Of a stretch of 64,000 nucleotides of DNA, positions 46,450 to 58,900 are shown one piece after another. Numbering within the stretch: position 1 is the first letter of the stretch; each line of letters begins with the position of its first letter. This DNA comes from Straminergon stramineum (taxonomy: Eukaryota; Streptophyta; Bryopsida; Hypnales; Calliergonaceae): the NCBI GenBank assembly GCA_963920665.1, contig OY987270.1, positions 13,046,019 to 13,110,018 of the forward strand, written 5' to 3'. The position numbers and the translations under genes were made by a program. The notes under the pieces are model-generated. The model was not told where the DNA came from, searched no databases, and worked only from the letters and a program-made list of their open reading frames with translations.

Positions 46450-46800
46450 GTAAAATTTCATAACCTCATTTTAGCATAGTAGCATATCTTTTTTCAAAAA
46501 ACTTTGATTTAAAAAAAAGTGGGTAATTAAGCTAAGTTTTATCTTTAAAATTTCTTTTGAGGTTTTGAGACTCTAACTAAAAGTTATGGACAAATTTCAA
46601 AGAGAGGTTGGAAGGGACATTTTTTTTGACAATTTAAAACATTCTCTTTGAATTTGTCCATAAATTTTTAATGGAGTCTTGAAATCTCAAACCAATTTTT
46701 GTAAATGAAATTTGGCTTGATTTTGCAACTTTTTATAGTTCAAAGTTTTTTGGAAAGAATTATTCTATTATGCCCAAATGAGGTCTGAAATTCTTCTTAG
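46450..46800. mobile_element. Foldback element, ~350 bp
   Basis: The left text CCTCATTTTAGCATAGTAGC, CAAAAAACTTTGA and GAGACTCTAACTAAAAGTTATGGACAAA (read as separate blocks) pairs with the complements of ATTATGCCCAAATGAGG, TCAAAGTTTTTTGG and TTTGTCCATAAATTTTTAAT. The loop lies near 46600-46650. No ORF; boundaries are approximate. Confidence 0.6.
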
Positions 46801-47629
46801 AGATTATTAGAAATTATAGTGAATTCCTTAAGAGAAAAATGAAAAAAAACTCATTTCAAATATAGAATATACTCAAAAAATCTGAAATTTTCACCATGTA
46901 TGTACCATTATATTTTAGTGCATAAGAGCATGGTATAAATGAAAGTTATCCTACTACTCTTAAATTAGAAAATCAACAAACTAGGCCCAAAGTTCATATT
47001 TCCAAGCAAATCTAAAAAAAATTTGGACCCATTTCATTTGTTTCAAAAAAATCATTGGGACTCAAGGACTAGGCCTGCACTCAAGTTGTATTTGAAGACT
47101 AGGACTGCAATGGAGTTGCTATGATTGTTGCATACCAACTGCATTGGTCACCTTCCGTGCAACCTCTACAACTCCTGACAAGTATTCTCCCTCACCCTAA
47201 TGTATGTCTAAACCCTTGTATTGTATTCTTGGTAGAATACAAGCTTTGCATATGCACAAAATCTGTAAATTTGCTAAATTTTTTTTTTTTAAAAATGTTA
47301 AATTTTCAACTTACTTTTGTCCCCAACTTTATAGTTCAACACATTTCATGTTGATTCCATTTGTGTTATGTGAATGCAACTAGAATAGAAATTGTAGGCC
47401 ATTTCTGGCCATCTCGGCATTAAAGGGTTAAGTTAGCTTTGTTGGGAAGAAAGGAAGAGAAAACCCAAAAAGAAAGCCACAACACTAAGAAAGACCGCCG
47501 CATTGGTTAAGGGAAAATAAAAAAAATAAAAATTCAAGAGACCTTAATTGGGGCCATAAGGGATCACCAAATAGAGTTACATTAGAGCGTGCACCTCCTT
47601 CCTCAAGATAAATGTCACACAATATTGGT
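46801..47629. other. AT-rich DNA without a gene
   Basis: A 77-codon frame at 47121-47354 shows no recognisable motif. The stretch borders repeat C and contains GGCATTAAAGGGTTAAG near 47415. Confidence 0.4.
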
Positions 47630-49090
47630 TTAACCCATAAAGGACCAATCAACCAAGGGGGGTTAACATAGTAACTTGGGGTTGCTCACTACAAATTTTA
47701 ATTTTAATTTTTTCCTTTGAAATTTTCACATGTGTACTTGAGGAGTAGCTTTAAGGCCCAACAATTTTTATAATTTTTGAATACATAGTTAAAAAGTTAT
47801 CATATGATATATAGTTTTCATAAATCGGTGGGAAGCTTGGGCAGAAAAAAAATTCTTTGAAAATCATTTTTTTTAAATAAAAATTTGAAATTGGTTTTTT
47901 AGATTACATATACATGGAATGCTTTGAATCATTCCATTTTGATTTATGAGATGAAAGTTATGAAGAGTTTTAGTTGTGAGTAGTTTGTAGATAGTTATGG
48001 AATCTCCACTCTAAAATAAACTTTGAAGACCTTTATTTAACTCAATTTTCAATAGTTTTGGAAAAAAATAAAAACCTTAGGTGGAGATTGTTTATTAAAA
48101 CATTAAAACCATTGGAATTGGAATTTTTCAATTCCATAAATAAATTGTTAACAATTTAATATTTTGAATCATTTTCTACTTCTTTCTACTTACTAATTTT
48201 TTCCTATATGTTGTACAATTCCAAATGATCTAAAATTTTTCAAGAATGTAGAAAACTTAACTTGAAGAATGAATCCATTTTGGACATTTTTTGTAATGAT
48301 CTAACCTTGTGAAGTATAGCTACCCGGGTTTTCACAGGGCCAAATAAAAGCTTTCTATCAATTTAAACTCTAATAACTTGCAATCTACACAGTGGAAATT
48401 TCTAAAACGTTTATCACATCTTCTCAAACTAGTTTAAGGTATACATGCCTATGACAAGCAAACCATCCATGGCAAGCACCTAGGAAATGACCCATTAGAG
48501 TCTTACATCAACCCATGACAAACTTTCTCTAATAAATAAGATTAGGACTTCATTAGGTTGGTTAGTGACCAAAATCAATGGCTTGGGTGATGGTGATGGA
48601 GTTATTAGTGTTTGTTTTAAGAACTTCTAGCTTTTCAATGTAAATTCATCAAAGCAAGTGATTTTTTTAATTCTTCATGTTTTAGCCATGTTAGGAAATA
48701 TTCTAACTGCTTTAGGTGATAGGATGGCCATCATGCATACACTTTTTGTTGGTTTTGGGATAGTCTACAGATTCTTTTGGGCCAATTGGTAAGCACACTT
48801 CAAAAATTCATAAGAAATTCATACTTTGTCAGAAAAATAAAATTTCAATTGCTCTCTTCTTTTCTCTTAGTTGTTTTTGTATGGAGAAAAACTTTGAGTT
48901 TTTTTGCTAATTGTAAGAGGGCAAAACACTCATTCTGCTTGTCATAGGCAAATTTACCTTAATACAAGATCCGATGGTTACATTTGTCCAAAAACATATT
49001 TTTTCCTAAAATTTTGGTACTTGTACTAGAAATGGCAGTTTTGGAGCGTTTTTGAACAAAACATAGTCAAATACATTTAGGGATCAATAG
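47630..49090 (+). repeat. Repeat family C, copy split by a TIR element
   Basis: 47630-48433 and 48963-49090 together match 10141-11060 in the same orientation. The break corresponds to the element at 48438-48958, and the 10.9-kb copy gives the empty-site structure. Confidence 0.65.
48438..48958. mobile_element. TIR element family D flanked by TTAA
   Basis: The left end GGTATACATGCCTATGACAA and right end TTGTCATAGGCAAATTTACC are inverted repeats of about 23 bp. TTAA occurs at 48434-48437 and again at 48959-48962. The related copy of repeat C at about 10940-10960 lacks the element and the second TTAA. It is 521 bp, non-coding, with a degraded partial relative near 7617-7735. TTAA is the target of piggyBac-like elements, but no transposase is present to confirm that. 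Confidence 0.75.
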
Positions 49091-49308
49091 GGCCCAATCA
49101 ATATTATTTTTCAAGGTCCAACTTGGTTGCCCAACCCTTACACAAAGCAGAAAACCAAGATTGGACACATGTCCCTACATTTCTTGTGTCAAAGAATTTG
49201 TCCTTTATCCTATTTCAAAATTGATTCTCTTTGATTTTATGGCAACTTTTTCCAAATCTACTCTCTAGAAAACAAGCTTATGGGCCATTGATTCTTGTAT
49301 GTCCAAGC

Positions 49309-49860
49309 CTAATTTTAACCCTCCAGTGCCTAGGCTTTTTCCAGTGTGTGTTTTTCCTATGAAAAAACACTACAAGAGAAAGGGGTGTTTTAAGTATAGC
49401 CCTAATAATATAGTCTTTTAAGTAATGACCTATAAGGAGTCTTTTAAATAAAATTTTACTAAAAATACATATTTTTTCAGTAAAATTTTACTTAATAGAC
49501 CACACTACTAGGGCTAAACTTAAAACACTCCTTTTTCTTGTAGTGAAAGAATACAAACTTATAGTTATTCCTAATAAAGCAAATTACTTTTTTTTCAAAA
49601 TTTAATGGTGTAGATGTTTTAAGAGCTTGCTTATATGTGTACTAAGTAGTTTTGAGTGTAAGATTGCATAGGAGTGTGAGACTATAACAAGATAAATCTA
49701 TGTGTCCTATTTCTAGTATGTTGTCCTTTCCCACAATGTTTGAAAAATTTGCATATGAGTTTTTTGGAATTAGAGGTGACATGAACAACTAGAAAGTGTG
49801 TTAGTACACTAAAATGCACTTCCCAAAACCTTAATGTTGAAGAAGAATAATGACCTATTT
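49309..49860 (-). repeat. Repeat family I, distal half, split from its other half
   Basis: This is the inverted match to 44790-45180 described under family I. The other half lies at 53990-54440, about 4.1 kb away in the same orientation. The copy therefore appears interrupted by the sequence between them. Confidence 0.55.
49370..49545. mobile_element. CACTA-type MITE
   Basis: The ends CACTACAAGAGAAAGGGGTG and its inverted partner ending TTTTTCTTGTAGTG give TIRs of about 55 bp in a 176-bp element. The trinucleotide AAA flanks both ends (49367-49369, 49546-49548). CACTACAAGAAAA ends and a 3-bp duplication are diagnostic of the CACTA (En/Spm) superfamily. It is non-coding and inserted in repeat family I. 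Confidence 0.85.
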
Positions 49861-51787
49861 GGAAACTATCCTATTAGTATTATAAGTTTGTTCCAAGGGA
49901 GACGTCAAGTAGGATATTTATACTACTAGGAATAATTCCTAAAATAGGTAATACAATCCCAAAATAGAAGACCATGATCCAAGTTGAAAAATTAGTAAGC
50001 GCTCAAACTACAATGAGACTTCCAAATCAAACAATTGCTTTAAATCCAATTTATCACACATACCAACAGTCAAATACAAGACAATTCCAACTGGACTTAA
50101 ACACATGCACAACAAAGTATTTATCTCAATAATTCCAGCACTTCTAATTAGGTAGTCATTTTTCACAGCACAACAATTTACACATTCATAACATCTACAA
50201 AATCACACACTCCAAAATAGGCTCACAAATCAATAGGCAACTAAATCCTCTCATTATATTTATCACAAAGTCATTACACAAAACAACCAATTCGGTGGTT
50301 GGACTTGCACTTGCTTCTCTCACAGTGGATGAAAAAACAAATTGGCATTCCAAACTAAGTAGGCAACCCAAGTGACACACCAACCACCACCAAATAAGAT
50401 CACATGAAGGAAAATCCAAAAAGACATTTACTAAATCACACTTGGCCTCTTATTGTGGCAGCACAGGATAAATAAATTCCCTATTATGCTCACAAAAATC
50501 ACTCTAGAGCATAACTAAGTGACTCTAAAGATCGAACCCACGAGATTCTGTGAAGTATTTAGCTTTATTATGCTAGTAAGCTCTCCTAACCTTAAAAACT
50601 TCCTTTCCGGTCCTAGATCTCCGATCGGAAAATCACCAACCACCAAGAGGATTAGGACTGGATCACTTCCTATCCGATTCTTTAAACCTCCGGTTTACCC
50701 AATTTTACAAATTTCCAGGACTTGAACCATTTCGGCCCTGGTAATTTTCTGAACTAATTCGCTCTGGACTGTCCCTGTGTCTACTCAATTCCCTTCCGGT
50801 TTAATTTTGCCTTTGTTGGACCATCAGAGGGTTCGCCACTTAGATTTGTGAGTGGTAGGCCCACCACTCCTTCTACGGATTATAGTGGTTGAAGGTCCAC
50901 TGTTTTCTCCCTTCCTCTCCTAACTAACTTGGATCCGGTTTGATCCCTCACAACAATCCCAACAATAATCCGGATTGCAGGTTACACAGGGATCCCCCAT
51001 ACGATCCGTTCATATTACAACGACTTTGATGCCAAATCCTACCTGTGCAGAACTTGGTGGTTATAAGTGTACTCGTCCGTTCCAACAGTTATCAAAACTA
51101 ATCTGTTTACCAACAAAGGCGGTGAGACCTCTCAGGAGATCAGACACTCAACCGGATTTCCCACCCGGGAGTTCTAGCGTGACTAAGGATACCCTCCCTA
51201 TCCGCCTAGCTTAACAATGGTTTTCTTACCCGAATCTAAAAGCTCTCACTCTACTAAGGCACTAAAATCTACTCCCAACACTCACAGGAACCCGCTCACA
51301 TACACTAAGGATCGGAATCTTACGCAACAAAGGGAGAAATCTATCTGCTATTCAATCCTACACCTTTCTCACTCAATATCATGCAATCTTGCCACGTTGG
51401 GGGAGAAACACACAACAACAGAGCGTATTCAAAGGTAAAACAAAATTGCAAAAGAAGACTCCCAGCATCCCTCGCGGGTGTTGACTTATATACAAGTCAA
51501 AAAGGTACAATTTGAGCGGCAAAATCCGCAAAAGTTTCGCCGCAATCTCAGCCAAAATTTTCATTCCTACCTACTCCTATTCCTAACCGGATCGGATCCT
51601 GATCCGAATCCGTTCCTACTATTTACACGTCACCTACCCAAGATCCAATGGTGGCACTACCCGCTCCCGGATCCATGTCCTTCAAAATCTCATTGAGGTT
51701 TTAGTTTCGCTCCCCCTCCTATGGGTCAGGAACCTGTTCGCGCTCGGGGGTTGAATCCAAGTCGATGGCGGTTCCGAGCGTGCAGGC
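49861..51787. other. Left part of a ~4.1-kb insertion, non-coding
   Basis: The sequence changes from AT-rich to CCGGATC-rich near 50.5 kb. On the minus strand a TATATAA motif lies near 51484-51491 and a TGTTGGGATTGTTG motif near 50967. These could mark a long terminal repeat, but no matching partner was found at the other end. Short frames here are not supported as genes. Confidence 0.35.
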
Positions 51788-53299
51788 CTAAGTCGCCTTC
51801 CACTCCGATATCTTCGACTTCGGGGTGGTATCCTTCCCCTCTTGTGTTGCTGCATCCAAGAATGAATCCGGTAGTGAGAGATCCAAGAGTTGGATCCCTC
51901 GGGAGCAAGTAGCTCCCAACACTAACCGACTGCTTTCCTCCATACGGTCAGCTGCTGTCCGAGCCTCTCTCATCGCGGCTTCCACTTGCTCGGTGAAGTC
52001 ACTGAGAATCCAGATCATCCGGGTTCCGGACAACTTCTTCTCCTTGTGCATCTTCTCATCGAATAGCTTCACCTTTGTGACAACCGATCCAGTTTCCCCG
52101 AACATAGCCTTCACCCGCTCCGCTATCCTGTGAAACTCTTCTACCATCGTGCGAGCAACTGCAGCATTCTCCTTCAGCACAAGGAGCTCAGCCTTCACAC
52201 GATCCACCTCCTCTTGAAGCCTGTGGATCTCCTCTTCCTGTTTCCAGATCTCGACCGGATTAGAGATGCAGCTTGCCACCTTCTCTAGTAGTTCCAGATC
52301 CGGCGGTGCTCCAACCAACTTCCCGATTGTAACCAGGATTCTTCTCTTCAACTCCCAATCCGATCTGACATCACACAGAATCTTCATGAGAGAAGTGAAC
52401 GGATCATCGGGATCCGCTTCCTCCGATACGCTCTTCTCAACTTCCGATCTCTCTTCCGGGGCTGTTGTATCTCGTTTCGGTGGTGTCCCTCGTTTGATGG
52501 GGGAGGTAGTCTTCTGGCACTTGATTGGCGGCATTGGCGCCTCATCTTCTTCAAACTCTGAATCCTCTTCTGGTTCAGAACCAGATTCGGCCTCTTCATC
52601 CGATCCCGATTCCCCATATCTCAGGACTACTTCCTGATCCTTCTACTCCTTGTCCTCTGTGTCATTCAGGAGTCGCTAGGACTTATAGAGGTGCATTAAG
52701 TATGGGCATACTGGAGTTGCCCTACTCTTTCCAACTCTATTGACTAACTGGATTACTAGATCGGAAATGATTCGGGCCCAATCGACTTTCCGGTCCCCTC
52801 TCAGGGCGCTGAAAATAGTATTCGCGAGGGTAATGGTTACCTTTGTTGACTTTTCCGGATGTAGGATTGGAACGAGGAACTGTAAGAGTCGGCGGTTCCA
52901 CTCATCAATACAGTCCTCTATGGCGTATCTGTCCTTCGGATTGACTGCACCCTCGAACTTGCCTCGGACAAAATCGTCCTTCCAGTTGGCCATCCCGAAT
53001 CCTCCTCGCTGGAAACCATAAACCGATCTCTAGACATCTTCCGTCCAGAGATGCGGAATCGCTCTCAAAGTATTATTCCACTCATTGGACACTTTGCCCA
53101 AGAGTTCCCTCACTAAGACTTCTTCTTTGAAGCCCCAGGGTTTTGTTGCAAACCCTATACATCCCATGGAGTTTAAATCATCCATGAGTTCTACTCTAGT
53201 ATCCTCTGAAAGAGGGACAACTAGAACTATTTTCTGGAGTTTGACCTCTATTGCTGATGATGAGCTAGCCTGGCCTCTAGTTCTCCTGAGCTGTGGCAT
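51788..53299 (-). pseudogene. Gag-like/unknown transposon protein with in-frame stops
   Basis: A single minus-strand frame of about 500 codons runs from an ATG at 53297-53299 to a stop at 51788-51790, broken only by three TAGs at 53030, 52676 and 52643. The N-terminal part has EVKLQKIVLV and a Trp-rich region (SNEWNNTLRAIPHLW). A helical middle part includes WARIISDLVIQLV and CPYLMHLY. An acidic Ser/Glu linker and basic PPIKCQKTTSPIKR lead to a long coiled coil (HRLQEEVDRVKAELLVLKEN). CPYLMHLY after a helical domain recalls proteins of plant retroelement-derived families, but I cannot name one. No protease, integrase or RT frame is present. A minus-strand TATATAAG near 53550 could serve it. 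Confidence 0.45.
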
Positions 53300-53989
53300 G
53301 GACACGGATGCGAGCTCAGAGGATCCCCTTTCCGATCCTACCTCACTTTCTCTCTCCTAGCCGCACGTCCCATTCCTTTCTTTTACTCTCTGATCTCAAT
53401 CGGAAACCAAACTAAGATACTTTCACTCTAACTCTCGCAGAAAACACCTACACACAAAAACTGACACGGAAAGCAAAAACTGACAGACGCGAGGAGCTTG
53501 AGAGCGCTGAAAACAAAAAATGCAAAAGAGGTGCGACCGGCCAGGCCAGCCCTTATATACTTGCTGGACCCCCTACCACCTCAGCCTGACCTAATCCTGA
53601 TCCGGTTCCTTCCTGATATCCAGTTCATACCCTATCTGGTCAGAGATCCGCTCCTAACCATCTTTCTTTGAAAACCGGATTGAGTAGATCTTTCCACTAT
53701 CTCATTCTCCTCTTCTATTTTTGCTCCTTATGGTTCCTTAACCAAATCCAGATACCCATATCTAGCTTTCTGGTTAGTATTACTAGGTAAAACCAAAAAA
53801 CTAGAGTTTCACGTTGCCACACTTACTACCCGACAATCCTAACCCAATAGGCCAATTAGATTGTTAACCTCAAAGCTTAATGTAATTTCGACCTATTTGC
53901 TTCCTAACTAACAGATTATGAGCCAAATTGGTAACATCTACCAAAAATTTGTGGAACTATCCGATTTAGAAATTCTTACCCTATCTACA
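53300..53989 (-). promoter_or_regulatory. Putative promoter/leader of the gag-like ORF
   Basis: On the minus strand TATATAAG lies near 53550, about 250 bp upstream of the ORF start, with a pyrimidine-rich leader between. Upstream text changes to AT-rich at about 53.8 kb, near the end of the insertion. The assignment as an LTR promoter is a guess. Confidence 0.3.
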
Positions 53990-54440
53990 CTTAAGTTCAA
54001 ATGAAGAGCTATCAAAATCATTACACAATCTATCTTGCAATTGTTGAAATGCAATTCTTTTATGAGTAGAATTGCACATAATGTACTCAAAATCAACACT
54101 TGCATGTTTAATTTTTCAATAGTGGAAATCATGAAAGCACTTTATTCTTTCCATTGGGATTACATTATCAAAGCAAATGGATAAGTACAATTTTATAGAT
54201 CTCAAATCAAGTGAAATTGACAAGTTCTACTCTTTGACTAATGGAACATATATGCTTTTCAAGACCTCGCAAAAATCAAATATTTATCTTTTTCAGTAAA
54301 AAAATAAAAGCTTCTAATAGTTAACCTTAGATACTACCTATAAAAAAATTTAAAATGGTTAGAGGAATTTAACTACCCATACAAAGATGAGCTTGAAATT
54401 TAAAATTGATCATATATGGTCGGTTAGGCAATTAGGCTAG
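53990..54440 (-). repeat. Repeat family I, proximal half
   Basis: Inverted match to 44341-44800. It ends near the GATCATATATGGTCGGTTAG block that corresponds to the family I start. Confidence 0.6.
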
Positions 54441-55942
54441 TTAAAGAGCCCACTTGCTTTTCAAGTATGACAATGATATGGATGGGGTCCCTTAACACCT
54501 AAGGGCACTCATTCCTCTCTAGGAACAATGTAGATGCTCCATTAGGACACTCTACATGTGGGACTAAGCCTAGGAAAAAAATAGATTATGAGAATTCTTA
54601 TTGTCAAGTTGGACCATTTTTAAGCTTTTGACCAATGAGAGGGATCAAAAAAAATTATCTTGTCAAATTTGCCCTAAATGTGAAGTAGCCCAAAGACTTG
54701 ATAATGTGTTTATTTAATAATATTTATTAAATTTTTTCCATTCAACTTTTCAAAGTAAAGTGGATAGTCTATGCAACATCATTCAAGTACAGGATAGAAG
54801 GACCTCATATTTGACTATGAAAATCAATGTAATAAAATGAAAAATTGTAGGAAGTGTAAGAAGTTAGAAATGATTTACTTTCACTCAAAAAAATGCAAAC
54901 TGGGATTTGTTTTCAAATATATCACAATTTGGGGCAACTTTAACTCCTTGATTTTCATCTAAATTTTAGCTATAAGGCAATTTCTCTTGAATTCAAATCC
55001 AACTAATGAAGTGAAGTTTACAATATTCTTCTCAATAGGCATGTATTTCATTTCTCTCAAGTGCTTACAACATGATCCTTCAAATATCCCTATCAATTCT
55101 AAATCTAGAATACATATGTCATAAGTAGTCAACAATTTTTTTAGACCACTTGAGGAGCAAATTTGTTTATGATCCCTTCTTTTTGCAAGGGTGGGACTCA
55201 TTGATCTAAACCTCAATTTAGGAAGCAAACAATAAAATGTAATTTGGATTAGAATGTGCAATCATGCCTTGTCATTCCAAATAAATACATGTCAATTAAA
55301 ATTTCAAATGCAATCTAGAATAAGAAGTAAACTAGGGATCAAGTAACATTTGACATTTCATGCCTTTAGGATACCTCTAATGTACCTCTAAAATATCATG
55401 GCATAGAACAAAGAAACTTTTTCCTCTTAAATAGTATAACTTGGGACCCCATGAAGAAGCTATTGACTAATTTGTCAATCAATAAGTGATCTAAAATTCA
55501 CAAAAAAACGTTGAATTCAGAATTTTTGAGCTTGTCAATAGGTTCTCTAATACATGTTCAAATTAGGATTAAACATATGATATATGATATATTGTATTGT
55601 ACACTAAATATAACAAGTAACTATGCTAGAAGGGACTCTATCCTCGCAGCACATTGTGATACTAGCTCACTTTTTGAGTGACCTCTCTAATCAGACTGCC
55701 TAGGTGACAATTGTATTAACTATGCAACAATATGAATGTCTGACAAATGTGCTTCAGTAAGTGTGAGAAGTGTGCAGCCGATATCCGACAACGTCATTTC
55801 ACAAGTCATGTTAAAGAGGCTTGAGGGTACTCAAACATCCTCACATTCTCTGTAGATGTGACCAATGCCCACGCCAGGTCTGCTCCCTGCTGTCCAGAGC
55901 CATTAAACAGTGTAGCTAGCAAGTTGTCAATAGGAACCCGAT
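54441..55942. other. AT-rich intergenic DNA and probable POLH 3' UTR
   Basis: No gene was recognised. The last few hundred bases before 55943 are of mixed composition and probably include the POLH 3' UTR. Confidence 0.4.
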
Positions 55943-58900
55943 CTACTTCGAAGAGGAAGGGAAGAAATCACTGATAGTTGGGCGCTTTGTGGGACGCTGC
56001 AGAGGCCGAATTTGCAGTTTCAACGAGTCCCGAAGCTCTTTTTGGATCTCAACAGGGAGTTGAGCCAAAACCTCTTCATCAATGTCCTCTTGCTTGTACT
56101 CCCAGTTGTTGGAGGCTACTGGTCTCTTCAAGTTGCTCTGCTCAACATTCCGAAGCCATAAATCTTTCAATTTAGGCACTGCAGTTGACTTCGCCATCCC
56201 ACCTGAGCCTGAACTCCTTGGTGGAAGATCTTGTGTTTCACCCAGCGCATTACAGTCCACCCTGCATAAAAGTTACCTCATGTGTTACAAAGTATTACAA
56301 ATACCCCTATGTAAAAGATATTTCTAACTACATAACAAAGCGCGGAATGTTTTAAGTGACAACAACCTTCTTCATACTGGCAGACCCCTTCACATGTGAT
56401 AGAAATAAAATTAGAAGTTCACTGAACTCCATGTAAGCTTGAAGTAACATCCATCACTTGGTCTTTTGTAGTGAACCAAGAATGTTAACTTCAAAAGGCT
56501 TAGCTTCGTGACAACTCGATTGTGTAAGTGTTACTTCCGCAATGTGTATGCATTTAATACTTTACTAATGCTAGTTTCATTCAGCTCCTCACGTGACACA
56601 GTGTATAGAAGGTGGACTATAGATGGCAAGAATACCAACCTGAGTTGCACAACCCGTGTTGCCTTCTCATCTGCTTCTTTTCGCTCCACTTCAACTCTTT
56701 CAGCAGGTGTAAAGGTAGCTTCTGAATTGTTACAAGTTTCTGCTTCGGAAGTAAGAACTTCCAACCGTGAGCATTGTATCAAGGTTGGCTTCAAATCTTC
56801 ACAAGGATTTGCACTGCTGTCACTTGATCTACTACAAGCATTGCAACCATTACTTTCGAGAGTTTGTAAGTAACTGTTCTGCGGAACAGGACTACCAGTA
56901 CTACCAAATGTTGGTGTAGACTGGACATCTACATCCGGTACTACATCAGATGGGAAAAGGTTTCGACGACTTGCTGCCTCTAATGAACTGCAAGGTTCCA
57001 AAGTTCCAGTCCCGTCATCATTGGCTGACAGGAAGCCTACCATGTCTTGAAGGTCGTTACTTGAAGGCATCCTGGAGCTGGGTCCCATTCCTTCAATTGT
57101 TTGGTCAGGCTCTAGGTCAGGTGTTGATGCTGTGGTCTGGCAAGCAATAGGTGCCCTCATAACAATGCTTGGCTCAGGCAGACTTGATCGTGATGGTGCT
57201 GCGAAGAAGCTTGTGATAGGATTCACCCCCTGTCAAGGCAAGGTAAGTGTAACACATCATCAGCGGAAACCATGTTCTCAAGATTTCAGTGAAAAACCTC
57301 TCATAGGGATAGTTGAAACTGATTAATAATCATGCAAGATGATAAAAAAATACCATAAAGTACTGACTTCGCAAATTTTGAGGATAGTGCCAACTGAAAT
57401 GCATTGCCTCTTAGAAAGGGTCAGCGATTTGTGGTTTTAAGATAACCAGTTTCCAGATCATGTTGTGAAAAGTATAATGAGCGGGACAGAGATTCTGTAT
57501 CACCCGAATCAATGAAGAACATTGCTTGTGTTGGTCACAAAATATAAAAATATTGGACAAAAGGGAATCTCCACATGACCTACTGAAGAACACGATTCAG
57601 CTTCGTGGTGCATCAGGGGGTAAGACCATAATTCCACCAGATAATGCATGTAATGATGAGATATTTGCGTCGAGCTTACCGAAGGCACACTCGACATACC
57701 ACTTGCGCCAATAGAAAGAGCTGTGACAGCCCAATCGCATTTGTTGCCACCAGTTCCCTTCACAGGAGAAAGGCTTTTGTTGCGAGGACAGAATTCCCGG
57801 AGACCACGTTCAAAGAGAATGCGTGCATCTGCCAGCAGCTTCTCTTTTCCGTAGCGGATAGGGCCCGATTTTGAGGGAAATTTCTTTGCAGGTTGACCCT
57901 CTCCACGCTGCAGCCAACTAAACATAATCAATTTTACTTATTTGTGTTATTATCCCAAATAAATATGAAAATGCAGAGTTCAATTGTCTCTTTATCATAA
58001 GAAATTTAGTACAACACTTCATTTGCGAACCTTAATATTAAAAATGGATTTACATACCAGACGAACTGCCGCATGGAACACAAGAAGTTTTGCTTTCCGA
58101 TTATGCATTTCCAAGTCCGAATCAAGACTTTCTTGCAATTCTTCGCACATCTCACCAAGCCAATACATGACCTGTAAGTCAATACATACCACAAGCCAAA
58201 ATCTCAGTAAGAGAAGAATGGAATAACAAGCATCTGCACCCCCACGTCACAGGTACTCTATTTATGACATATAGAAGAAAATGGATACAGACCAATGCCT
58301 CCCTTCCTTGCAGTTCACACGGGTTACATTCACAACCCAAACTAACATGACAGCTCCTGTCGTTGCAAGGTAGAGGATGCTAAAACCGTCAGGGTCCTGA
58401 TCCCGTCTCCTACATTGAACCCTGTGACCAACTGCGACTAATCTATCCATACACTTGGTTGGAATAATGGGCAAGTGGTGCAAGCAAGTCTTCGCAAAAT
58501 GTCAATGACCACTGATATTTGAATGGAAATGGTGCCCTCAGTCACCTATGCTAGTGTAAGTGAAACCTTGAAATTGCGTAAGAAATGCATGAGTGGCAAC
58601 AAAAATTTGATCACAACAAATTTGGCTCTCCATAGTCCGATGCATCTCCCCAAAATCAAACACCAACATATGTTAAACGCTTTTAAGTGTTGCAAACACT
58701 ACCGTCAACCTTTATGATTGTATGCAAACTATGAAGTGTTGGTCAAGAGCCAGTAGTACTCACAGAATCCATGCTCGGAAGTGCTGTTCGACCAGCAAAG
58801 GTTTTCCCAGCACTGTGGCTTTTGGCAAAATCACGACGCTTCACTTCGTCTCCATGTTTACCCCGCGCTACGTTCCATAACCAAGTTCTGCGGAGAATGA

